12,653 bases of DNA from Hondaea fermentalgiana (lineage: Eukaryota; Sar; Bigyra; Thraustochytrida; Thraustochytriidae), in assembly GCA_014084085.1 (NCBI GenBank), contig NPFB01000204.1, positions 1 to 12,653 of the forward strand, given 5' to 3'. This document shows positions 6,619 to 12,653 of the stretch, one piece after another. The notes below the pieces were generated by a model that saw only the letters and a program-made list of their open reading frames with translations, made no database searches and was not told the origin of the DNA. Positions within the stretch are counted from its first letter, which is position 1, and every line of letters starts with the position of its first letter. A program made the translations under genes and the position numbers.

Positions 6619-9600
6619 TTATGTAGAAAAGGGCTGACGATGCTGGTAAAAGGAGCGAGGGAAAAAGCTTTGCTCATTGACTAGATCGCGATAAAACTTG
6701 ATGCGGATCTCGCGGTCCAAAATTTGGTGGCCCTGAAGCTTGGACATGGCCCGGCGCGCTTCGCGTTCAGTAACATATGTAATGTAGAGAGATCCTCGCG
6801 CAGCAGATTGGGTTGCGTACAAGACTTCACCATGGGACCGGAACTTTTCTTCGAGCTCGGCAAAGTCTTCGGCGGAGGCCTCGTAGGGAATGTTGCGAGC
6901 TACAATCGTGCAACCTTCTTCGGGGACGCGGTTCATGGCTGGGCTCTGGGGAATGTCGCCTGAGAATCCAGGGTGCGCTGGCCACATGACCATGTTTCGC
7001 TGATCCATCCACGAAGGTGCCATGGGTGGGTACGTTTGTGTTCCCTTGACTTGCGGTGCCATCGTCTGCGTCGCGTGATGCTGGGCTTGGGATGCTTGCG
7101 TGCCACGCTCCTTCTTACCGGCTGCACCCTTTTGCTGCTGCTGCTTCTGTTGCCCTTGGCTTTGCGCCTCCGAAAAAGTATGGCCTTCCCCTTGACTTGA
7201 ACCGGCTGGAGAGACCTGCGGATACCCAGGATATCCGTAGCCAGCGGGGGCAGACATGCCAGGATAGCCGCCAAAGGGCATGGGCATCGGGAAGCCCATG
7301 GGTCTCGGGCTAAGACCTTGCATGAACTGCTGTTGCGCAGCCGACGGACTGAGTTCCGGAGACGATGTTGCAGACGTCCTTGCTTGGGACTCTTGGTTCG
7401 AAGACTCACTCGTGGCAGCACTCTTCGCGGAATCCTCTTTGCCCTGTTCATCACTCGAGGTTGCACCCGCAGACGCAGACTTGCTCTGGTCTGTGCCCGT
7501 CGCAAATGTTGGTGTGCCAGGCTGCATGTATCCGAGCGGACTCACGAGATGCATAGGCAGTGACATCATCTGCGAGTTGTTGAATCCCACCGGAATAAAG
7601 GGCACGAAGCCAGAAATGCCTCCGTACGGCGGTACAGCCATGGGGCCAAAACCGTGTGCTCCACCGGAAGGCATTCCCGGCATGGGGCCAGCGTCCGGCG
7701 ATGGTGCTTGCGATGCACTTGGGTGCACTTCGATGGCAAGCAAGTCGGAGAGCTGGTTTGGACGATGCATGAGAAGCTCATGCAGCTGCCCGAAGCGTTG
7801 TTGCACCATATACATGTTAAATGACCCCGAGCCAAGGCAGTGGCTCCGGCGTACAGGGTCGCGCACGCAAAGGGGCGAGAGTTGCTGGAGCAAACCATCG
7901 GAATCACGTCGTCGGCGCTGCACACGAATCGAACCACGACGCAAAATTGAGAGCTCGAGCTGTTCGAGGTCGAGACCGCCACGCGATGGTCGCGAGAACA
8001 TTTGCAAAAAGCCCATGAGAAGCACACCCACATTGACTGTCCCACGGCAGTCGTTTTGAATATATTCGCGCAACCACTTGCGGCTCTCGCGCGTCGCGCA
8101 TTCTACGACTTGGGCCGCCTTTAGCAGAATCTCAGCGTCTGAGGAAGCAGCTGTGGCTTCGTCCCCTACCGTAGTACGGTCATCATCGCTGGCAGCGTTG
8201 CTATCGAGGTCGCCTTGAGAGTCCTCGTCATGAAAGTCATGGAGAGAGACCTCATCGTGGTTGTTATTGTTGTTGCTGTTGCTGGCTGTGAGGTGGTTCA
8301 GGCCAGTGCTGCTCGTGTTGCTGCTGATTGTGCTCGCACGGCTGGCAGCGCTGCCGACGCTATATTTGCGGTTGTTGCGGTGACGACGCTGTCGTCGCTG
8401 CTGTCTCCGTTCGAGATCCTCAGGTTTGTACAAAGGAGGCAAATTGTCGAGCTCAACCATGGGGAAGCGCGATCGCGGTGTTGCGGGTGCCGACATGGGT
8501 TGCTGCAATGGCGATCCCATCAGGCTGGGCGACGGAATCGTAGGGGGTGCCCCTGCCGACGCCGGCGACCCTGCTAGCCGCTCACTTGTGGGCATTTGCG
8601 AAAAGGACGATGGTTGTTGCTGCTGTTGTTGATGCGAGGTGGCTGTTGCCGCAGGCGTGGAGGGCGCGGATCCGCCGATAGGTGTGACACCAGAGGCCGG
8701 GGCGGCCGTCGAAGGGTGGGGTGTCGCCATGCGTGGCGGCGGGAGCATGGGATTCATTCGAGGCATCTCGCCAGAGATGACAAAGCCTACACGCAAGAGA
8801 AAGAAGACAACGAGCGTTGTCAAAGAGTACGAGCCGAGGCCTCCCTTGTAGACATCGTGGAGGTCGTACTCGCGCAAAAGGCGCTTAAGAATAAGCACGA
8901 GGGGCCGCAGTACGCCGGAAAGTTCGTCGGTAAGCTGCAAGACGAAATCACGGGCTTGCAGACCATAATGGTCACTCGTGCGAAAGGAAATATCAACGGG
9001 AATCTCGGGTCCCGTAGCCGCGCCATTTGAAAGCATATTGACGGCCTTCATTTTGATGACCGGCATTGACGAGCTCTTAATGAGCTTGATCGATTTGCAC
9101 CATGGCTGCGCCTTGAGCGCCGAGTGGACGGCGCACATATAGGTGAGGAGCTGGCCACGGTCTAAACTCATATCTACGGTGGGATCTGCAAAAGGCAGAA
9201 AGGGCGGCGGAAAACCATACATGCGCTCTTGAGGCATGGGATACATATTCTGCGGCATGGAAGGAAATCCACCATTTTGCTGTTGCTGCTGCTGCTGTTG
9301 CTGCTGTTGCTGTTTTGGCGGTTGCGACTGGGTCTGCACCTGAGCATGAGCAGTCGCCTGCGGGACTGTTTGCGTCTCCGAGGCTTTGAGTGAGGACGTC
9401 CGAGGGTGTCGCGGAGGATGTCCACTGGCCATGGTTGCCTTGTGTTGTTGTTGTTGTTGTTGTTCGGCCTGACCCAGCGAACGTTGCGCCGTAAGCTGAC
9501 CAACGGTCTGGTCAGCAGACGTCTTGGCGGGCGTGGAGGCTGGTCGAGCAGGCGTACTGGGCTCGAGCTGTGGCGAAGTTGACGCGGGTGGTACCTTGCC

Positions 9601-11187
9601 AGCAGCACCCTTGGCGCGATCAGCCCATGAAGCAGCCTCGAAATTGGTCGTGCTCTTGCTCTTTCGCGGCGCAGATGCACTCGGGACGGACGCAACATCT
9701 GGCGTCTCAGCCTGGGGCGCAGCCTCTTTCTCTCCCGAGGCATTGGTCTCCTTGGCAGATGACACGGTAGCGTCTGCACCACTTTCAGCCTTAAGAGAGG
9801 CCGCGGGGGCAACGGAAGATACACTAGCAACAGAGGAGGCATCAAAAGATCCACGAGAGACAAAAGAGGCCGCCCGCATGCGCGCATACTCGTTCATGAG
9901 AGCGTGGCCATGATGAAGAGTGATGAGCAGATCCAGATCACTCTGCCCCGGGAGCCAAAGCCCAGTGGCAAAGGAGCCATAGATTTGCACCACCGCGCTT
10001 GCATAAATGTTGCGGACGACTTCGCCGACACGACGCCAAATCATGGTGGCATCGTCGCCGGAATAAGCGGACATATCGTACTCGTGGTTCTCGGGGTCAT
10101 TGGGCATGGCTCGTTGGCGGACATTGAGCGCCTTGATGACGTTATCCAGAAAGCCATCAATGCAAATATTAATGACGTTCAGGCATGGGCTGGAAGCGGA
10201 CGAATCGTTTTCCTCGACAACAATAGACAGCGATTTGCGGGGTCGCTGGTTCGAAGCCGCGTCAGCGCCCTCATCGTGGGCCGTCGCATTCACATTATCG
10301 TGCTCGCTATTGTTGTTGTTGCTCTTGCTGGGTCCGGGCATCTCGTTGGGTGTCGTGCTTGAGTCGGCAACACTAAGTTGTTGCACAGCGTTTTCAAGTC
10401 TGCGCAGCGCCGCACTTCCTGTGTCCGATGGGGCCGTCCCCGTTGAGAAGCCGGAAGCGTAGCCAGACTCCTCATTAGTATGCATGGACGAGACGCTACT
10501 CGCCTCGCTATGGCGTCCAATTTCCGACTGCGCGCAGTCATCGGGATAAAGAGCGGTCATGACAACTTTGTTCGTGGCATCGCCTGCATTCTGCTGTGAG
10601 ACGTGCGACGACACAGAAGATGGTGAATGCTTGGTAGAAGTGCGTGGGACTCTCTTTTTCTGGGTGCGTCCACGAGGTCCTGCACGACTTTTCATGACTG
10701 GTGTTCGACATGCACGGAGCGCCTCGACTGATTCTTGCGAAAGAGGGATGCAACGATTTTCGTCCCAGAGCTCGTCTTGCGAGACACTCGAGAACAAAAG
10801 GGACTGAAATACATCTCGTGCGATGGGGGCGCACCTGCGCACGCGACGAATGCGAATCTGCGCTATCAATGGGGTCTCTTCGGGAGCAGAAGTGGTGCAC
10901 TCTGTCGCAGCCACAGCGCTTGGCATCTTGACGAGGTGCTCGATCTCGCGGCGACCTTCTGAGGCAGCCTCGAATCCCGTATGCAGCTCCTCTAGTTCGG
11001 TGTCCAGAATGAAAACGGCTGTTCCGGGTCGTACTGACTTTACGATCTTGAGATTCTCTTTCGTTGCACCGAGAAGCATTCGGTCCTCGGCGGACTCAAG
11101 TGTCGCTGCGTTGCATTTGAATAGGATGCCAACGGGCGTGTTGGCATCAGTGTGCGCCATTGAATCGTGGGACGAGGAGCTCGCCAT
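6619..11187 (-). CDS. DCD-Trf4/TENT4-type non-canonical poly(A) polymerase-RRM protein
   Basis: This 1522-residue protein is read as a non-canonical poly(A) polymerase. Trf4/Cid14/PAPD5 relatives add short A tails that mark nuclear RNAs for exosome decay or processing. The nucleotidyltransferase signature is GSFATGLWLP then DLD (G404, S405, D417, D419); the third carboxylate is D732 in VDISF; the central domain has GGLGSYSL (about 782-789); the PAP-associated part has NVGVLLMGFLQMF (about 1052-1064) and LCVRDP (about 1106-1111). All three catalytic Asp are present. The core is split by inserts at about 425-675 and 801-1050. Residues about 18-157 resemble a DCD domain (GILFKCN, VRPGTAVFILD, GFEAASEG, IAQIRIRRVRRCAP). 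Residues about 1425-1500 form an RRM (TIVARNIP, RGSLYITYV) closest by eye to Mei2-type RRMs. Poly-Q, poly-N and P/M/G-rich segments fill the linkers. The start has A at -3 and G at +4; Met10 is an alternative. The enzyme class is secure. Poly(A) rather than oligo(U) specificity is inferred from overall similarity. Confidence 0.9.
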   Translation of the reverse strand: MASSSSHDSMAHTDANTPVGILFKCNAATLESAEDRMLLGATKENLKIVKSVRPGTAVFILDTELEELHTGFEAASEGRREIEHLVKMPSAVAATECTTSAPEETPLIAQIRIRRVRRCAPIARDVFQSLLFSSVSQDELWDENRCIPLSQESVEALRACRTPVMKSRAGPRGRTQKKRVPRTSTKHSPSSVSSHVSQQNAGDATNKVVMTALYPDDCAQSEIGRHSEASSVSSMHTNEESGYASGFSTGTAPSDTGSAALRRLENAVQQLSVADSSTTPNEMPGPSKSNNNNSEHDNVNATAHDEGADAASNQRPRKSLSIVVEENDSSASSPCLNVINICIDGFLDNVIKALNVRQRAMPNDPENHEYDMSAYSGDDATMIWRRVGEVVRNIYASAVVQIYGSFATGLWLPGQSDLDLLITLHHGHALMNEYARMRAASFVSRGSFDASSVASVSSVAPAASLKAESGADATVSSAKETNASGEKEAAPQAETPDVASVPSASAPRKSKSTTNFEAASWADRAKGAAGKVPPASTSPQLEPSTPARPASTPAKTSADQTVGQLTAQRSLGQAEQQQQQQHKATMASGHPPRHPRTSSLKASETQTVPQATAHAQVQTQSQPPKQQQQQQQQQQQQNGGFPSMPQNMYPMPQERMYGFPPPFLPFADPTVDMSLDRGQLLTYMCAVHSALKAQPWCKSIKLIKSSSMPVIKMKAVNMLSNGAATGPEIPVDISFRTSDHYGLQARDFVLQLTDELSGVLRPLVLILKRLLREYDLHDVYKGGLGSYSLTTLVVFFLLRVGFVISGEMPRMNPMLPPPRMATPHPSTAAPASGVTPIGGSAPSTPAATATSHQQQQQQPSSFSQMPTSERLAGSPASAGAPPTIPSPSLMGSPLQQPMSAPATPRSRFPMVELDNLPPLYKPEDLERRQQRRQRRHRNNRKYSVGSAASRASTISSNTSSTGLNHLTASNSNNNNNHDEVSLHDFHDEDSQGDLDSNAASDDDRTTVGDEATAASSDAEILLKAAQVVECATRESRKWLREYIQNDCRGTVNVGVLLMGFLQMFSRPSRGGLDLEQLELSILRRGSIRVQRRRRDSDGLLQQLSPLCVRDPVRRSHCLGSGSFNMYMVQQRFGQLHELLMHRPNQLSDLLAIEVHPSASQAPSPDAGPMPGMPSGGAHGFGPMAVPPYGGISGFVPFIPVGFNNSQMMSLPMHLVSPLGYMQPGTPTFATGTDQSKSASAGATSSDEQGKEDSAKSAATSESSNQESQARTSATSSPELSPSAAQQQFMQGLSPRPMGFPMPMPFGGYPGMSAPAGYGYPGYPQVSPAGSSQGEGHTFSEAQSQGQQKQQQQKGAAGKKERGTQASQAQHHATQTMAPQVKGTQTYPPMAPSWMDQRNMVMWPAHPGFSGDIPQSPAMNRVPEEGCTIVARNIPYEASAEDFAELEEKFRSHGEVLYATQSAARGSLYITYVTEREARRAMSKLQGHQILDREIRIKFYRDLVNEQSFFPRSFYQHRQPFST
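6687..6912 (-). other. C-terminal RRM, Mei2-like
   Basis: Residues about 1425-1500 have RNP2 as TIVARNIP and RNP1 as RGSLYITYV, followed by EARRAMSKLQG and a final IRIKFY strand. RNP1 lacks the usual first aromatic (Ser instead of Phe/Tyr). The pattern R-G-x-hydrophobic-x-I-x-Y with a following AM.LQG helix resembles RRMs of Mei2 proteins. RNA binding is inferred from the family. Confidence 0.75.
8260..8274 (-). repeat. Poly-Asn codon run (five AAC/AAT codons)
   Basis: Five Asn codons in the poly(A) polymerase gene lie in the second insertion and are flanked by further S/N residues. It is a simple in-frame triplet repeat. Confidence 0.8.
8614..8631 (-). repeat. CAG/CAA repeat, six Gln
   Basis: Six Gln codons (mixed CAA and CAG) lie in the second insertion of the poly(A) polymerase. 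Confidence 0.85.
9277..9312 (-). repeat. CAG/CAA repeat, twelve Gln
   Basis: Twelve consecutive Gln codons, CAG with interspersed CAA, form the longest homopolymer tract of the poly(A) polymerase. They lie inside the catalytic-domain insertion. The interruptions by CAA should stabilise the repeat. Confidence 0.9.
9445..9462 (-). repeat. CAA repeat, six Gln
   Basis: Six uninterrupted CAA codons lie in the catalytic-domain insertion of the poly(A) polymerase. Confidence 0.88.
9931..9978 (-). other. Nucleotidyltransferase GS...DxD active-site motif
   Basis: The codons for residues 404-419 encode GS, eleven intervening residues, then DLD. This fits the pol-beta-superfamily pattern G[GS]-x(9-13)-Dh[DE]. 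The two Asp bind the catalytic metals. The third Asp lies far away at 8992-8994 because of an insertion. Confidence 0.92.
10717..11136 (-). other. DCD-like (Development and Cell Death) domain
   Basis: Residues about 18-157 follow the DCD order: a GxxFxCN opening, an LG-containing helix segment, V..V.PGT with FILD, GFEAASEG, then a strand like IAQIRIRRVRRCAP, and finally a CIPLS..SVEAL helix. DCD was first described in plant proteins tied to development, stress and cell death. The match was made by eye. A profile search would settle it. Confidence 0.7.
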
Positions 11188-11210
11188 TCTCGGCGCTCGT
11201 TTCGCTTTCT

Positions 11211-11230
11211 TGCTTTGCTTTGCTTTGCTT
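11211..11230. repeat. TGCTT pentamer, four copies
   Basis: Four perfect TGCTT units lie 24-43 bases before the poly(A) polymerase start codon, in its probable 5' leader (AAGCA units on the mRNA strand). Confidence 0.85.
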
Positions 11231-11242
11231 CCTTGTGAACCG

Positions 11243-11292
11243 CCCTTTTTTTTCTTTTCTTTTCTTTCCTCTTCTTTTCTTTTTTCCTTCTC
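11243..11292 (-). promoter_or_regulatory. 50-nt pure polypurine (A-rich) block in the probable leader
   Basis: Fifty consecutive pyrimidines on the plus strand give an A-rich purine tract on the sense strand of the poly(A) polymerase gene, 56-105 bases before its ATG. It consists of AAAAG-type units. It could be a core promoter element, an RNA-protein binding site or a simple repeat. The sequence shows only the composition and position. Confidence 0.6.
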
Positions 11293-11310
11293 GGTTGCTA
11301 CTACTCTCCC

Positions 11311-11400
11311 GCCTGGCTCCCTGCCTGGCTGCCTGCGTACTTGTCTTGCTACCTGGCTGCCTGGCTGCGTACGAGTCTGCCTGTCTTTCTGTCTGCGTAT
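11311..11400. repeat. Degenerate CTGCCTGG/CTGCGTA repeat
   Basis: Imperfect CTGG, CTGC and CTGT tetramers recur over about 90 bases, with GCGTA(C/T) interspersed three times. It is a decayed microsatellite upstream of the poly(A) polymerase gene. Confidence 0.6.
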
Positions 11401-11851
11401 GGTTGTGCTAGTCCGCCTCTCGCTATCTCACTCGTGCGCGACGGGGCGTGGCGCCACGGCCTAGGGCGTCGTCGTAGATGTGGTCGACGTCCACCTCAAA
11501 AGCGGGCGCGACGGCTTTTCTCTTGGCCGTCGCCTCTCGACTCCCTTCGCCTTGCCTTCGACGTCAGCAAGCGTGCGGTCTAGCCCGCACGTCCTCCGGC
11601 CACGAGCGCGAGTGTACGTATACTCGCGAGCTCGCGCGAGCTATTCGCTTTGCTTAGTCGCTTTGCGTTGCACGCAAACAACCAAGCAAGCCAGCAACAA
11701 GTTCTGCGGAGCTAGCTGCCTCTGCCCAGCTGTCTGCCTTCCTGCGCGGTGTGCGCGATCTCGCGCGCGACGGCGCCGCTCTCGCCTCGCAAGTGGCAAG
11801 GGGCCGGGGCGCGACGGTCGCTGCTGCCGACAGAGGAGCGAGGCCGTTCGC

Positions 11852-11909
11852 GCTTGCTTGCTTTGCTTGCTTGCTTGCTTACTTTGCTTGCTTGCTTTGC
11901 TTGCTTGCC
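11852..11909. repeat. GCTT/GCTTT microsatellite
   Basis: About 58 bases consist of GCTT units with interspersed GCTTT units. In translation it gives A/S/K/Q-type peptides on one strand and L/C-rich ones on the other, which creates spurious ORFs in this region. Confidence 0.85.
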
Positions 11910-12010
11910 TTGGGCGCGCTCGCAAAGCTTCCCGCCGCGCCGCGCTCGGCTACGCGTAGCAAGGAGGAGCGTCCGCGGGCCTGGCTGGCGGGCTGCGTCC
12001 CAGGGCGGGC

Positions 12011-12074
12011 GAGCGAAGCGGAGCGAGGCGGTCGCGCGCGCGCGAGAGGCGCCGGCACGAGGAGCGAAGCGGAG
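12011..12074. repeat. 13-bp direct repeat pair (GAGCGAAGCGGAG)
   Basis: The same 13 bases occur at 12011-12023 and 12062-12074, 51 bases apart, in GC-rich non-coding DNA. It may be chance in such biased sequence, or a pair of binding sites. Confidence 0.4.
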
Positions 12075-12197
12075 TCCGCGCCCAAGAGCCGGGCTCTGAG
12101 TCTGTCTTCACTCGCAGATGACGCCGCCGTGCCCGATCTCTCCCTCCGCGCACCGACGAGGACGGAACCTGTCGCGGCGCGCCGGGAGCCTCGGCCG

Positions 12198-12224
12198 TGC
12201 TGCTGCTGCTGCTGCTGCTGCTGC
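12198..12224. repeat. TGC (CTG/CAG) trinucleotide repeat, nine copies
   Basis: Nine perfect TGC triplets are followed by related CCGCTGCCG sequence. It lies outside any gene I can support, although it is in a 60-codon plus-strand ORF (12118-12300) where it reads as poly-Ala. Confidence 0.88.
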
Positions 12225-12653
12225 CGCTGCCGCGGCGGCGAGCCCGTCGCGGTCCGCCTCGAGCGGGGTCGCGCGCTTCTGCGGCGGGCGGACGAGTTGA
12301 GCTCGAGCTCGCGTCGATTTTTCAAAACCCGATTCGCGAGCCGCGGGATCTCTCGCCGGCCGCCCGAGCTCCGCGCGCGGGCGGGGTTGATGCCGCGCAC
12401 GCTCCGGGTCCGCGCGCCGTTGCGCTCTCCCGCGGTCTGCCTTCGCGCGCGCCGGCCCGGGCTCCCTCGCTCGCTCGCTTTCTTTCGAGGTTCTGGGCCT
12501 CCGCGGGGGTCTGTCTCCCTGACCTCCCTCCCCGGTCGCTCGCTCGCTCTTGCGCGCGCGCGCCGCTCGCGCTCGAGGGCCGCGTCCGCGTGCGCGCTCC
12601 CGCTGCTGCCGCGTGCGCGCCGCGTGCGCCGCGCCGCCGCCGCCGCCGCGAGG

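Larger units (their letters stand above)
8035..8787 (-). other. Second insertion inside the central/PAP-associated domain
   Basis: Residues about 801-1050 separate the GGLGSYSL helices from the NVGVLLMGF helix; in TENT4 proteins only about a dozen residues lie between them. The insert is S/P/Q/N-rich, with poly-Q, a basic QRRQRRHR patch, a poly-N run and an acidic stretch. Its last 30 or so residues look helical. Confidence 0.7.
9163..9930 (-). other. Low-complexity insertion splitting the catalytic domain
   Basis: Residues about 425-675 separate the DxD pair from the strand that leads to the third Asp. In yeast Trf4 the equivalent Asp spacing is about 56 residues; here it is 313. The insert is rich in A, S, T, P and Q, holds two poly-Q runs and a P/M/F-rich end, and has no recognisable fold. 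It stays in frame throughout. A spliced-out intron is possible, but the poly-Q coding bias argues for translation. Confidence 0.75.
11188..12653. other. 1.47-kb gene-free CpG-rich flank upstream of the poly(A) polymerase
   Basis: I find no supportable gene here. The minus strand has no ATG at all from 11188 to the window end. The plus strand has four (11399, 11478, 12118, 12390), each opening an ORF with no recognisable or balanced protein. The left third is pyrimidine-rich on the plus strand and should hold the leader and promoter of the poly(A) polymerase gene. The right two thirds are rich in CpG and CGCG, with several microsatellites. The composition at the right end resembles the leader at 1-231, so a plus-strand gene may begin beyond the window. 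Confidence 0.55.

Noticed and set aside
7280..8059. 259-codon plus-strand ORF opposite the poly(A) polymerase
   Set aside because: It lies wholly antisense to the conserved PAP-associated region and its following linker and shows no motif of its own.
11480..11959. 159-codon plus-strand ORF
   Set aside because: Its composition is driven by the GCTT microsatellite (L/C/A runs) and Arg-rich CpG sequence. There is no recognisable domain and no good start context.
11879..12400. 173-codon minus-strand ORF with poly-Gln
   Set aside because: It needs a GTG start, since there is no ATG on this strand in the region. Its Q run is the CTG microsatellite and its K/Q/A/S end is the GCTT repeat. It is unlikely in a eukaryotic gene set.
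11188..12653. tRNA, 5S rRNA or CRISPR-like array in the repeat-rich flank
   Set aside because: No cloverleaf B-box-like GGTTCGAATCC sequence, no 5S-like core and no regularly spaced repeats with unique spacers. The repeats are simple tandem microsatellites.
1..12653. Bacterial operon or mobile element
   Set aside because: No transposase, integrase, terminal inverted repeats or Shine-Dalgarno-led gene chain were seen. The protein families and start contexts are eukaryotic.

Overview
This window looks like nuclear DNA of a GC-rich, gene-dense, intron-poor protist. It holds three long, apparently single-exon genes. All three start codons sit in a eukaryotic Kozak-like context (A at -3, G at +4). 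No Shine-Dalgarno-led operons, tRNAs or rRNAs were seen. A CEP44-type centriolar protein implies a lineage with centrioles or flagella. The gene style (uninterrupted ORFs, homopolymeric Q/N/H/S tracts, GCTT and CTCGC microsatellites in flanks) fits a stramenopile such as a thraustochytrid (Labyrinthulea). That assignment is inference, not proof.

Layout. 1-231: CpG-rich, ATG-free leader with short tandem repeats. 232-3045 (+): CEP44-domain protein with a very long disordered tail. 3046-3467: gene-free convergent spacer. 3468-6146 (-): divergent kinesin-like protein whose P-loop is intact but whose switch I, switch II and adenine-contact motifs are degenerate. 6147-6618: spacer holding the kinesin 5' flank and the 3' flank of the next gene. 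6619-11187 (-): very large non-canonical poly(A) polymerase of the Trf4/TENT4 type with an N-terminal DCD-like domain and a C-terminal Mei2-like RRM. 11188-12653: 1.47 kb with no gene I can support, holding a 50-nt polypyrimidine block, a GCTT-type microsatellite and a CTG repeat in very CpG-rich DNA.

How the genes relate. CEP44-like and kinesin-like proteins both belong to the microtubule/centriole world and lie tail to tail, but nothing in the sequence shows co-regulation. The poly(A) polymerase is an RNA-processing enzyme with no evident link to the other two. The most unusual element is its architecture: DCD, then a split Trf4-type catalytic core with two insertions of roughly 250 residues, then an RRM. 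Second is the kinesin with selective loss of nucleotide-sensing motifs.
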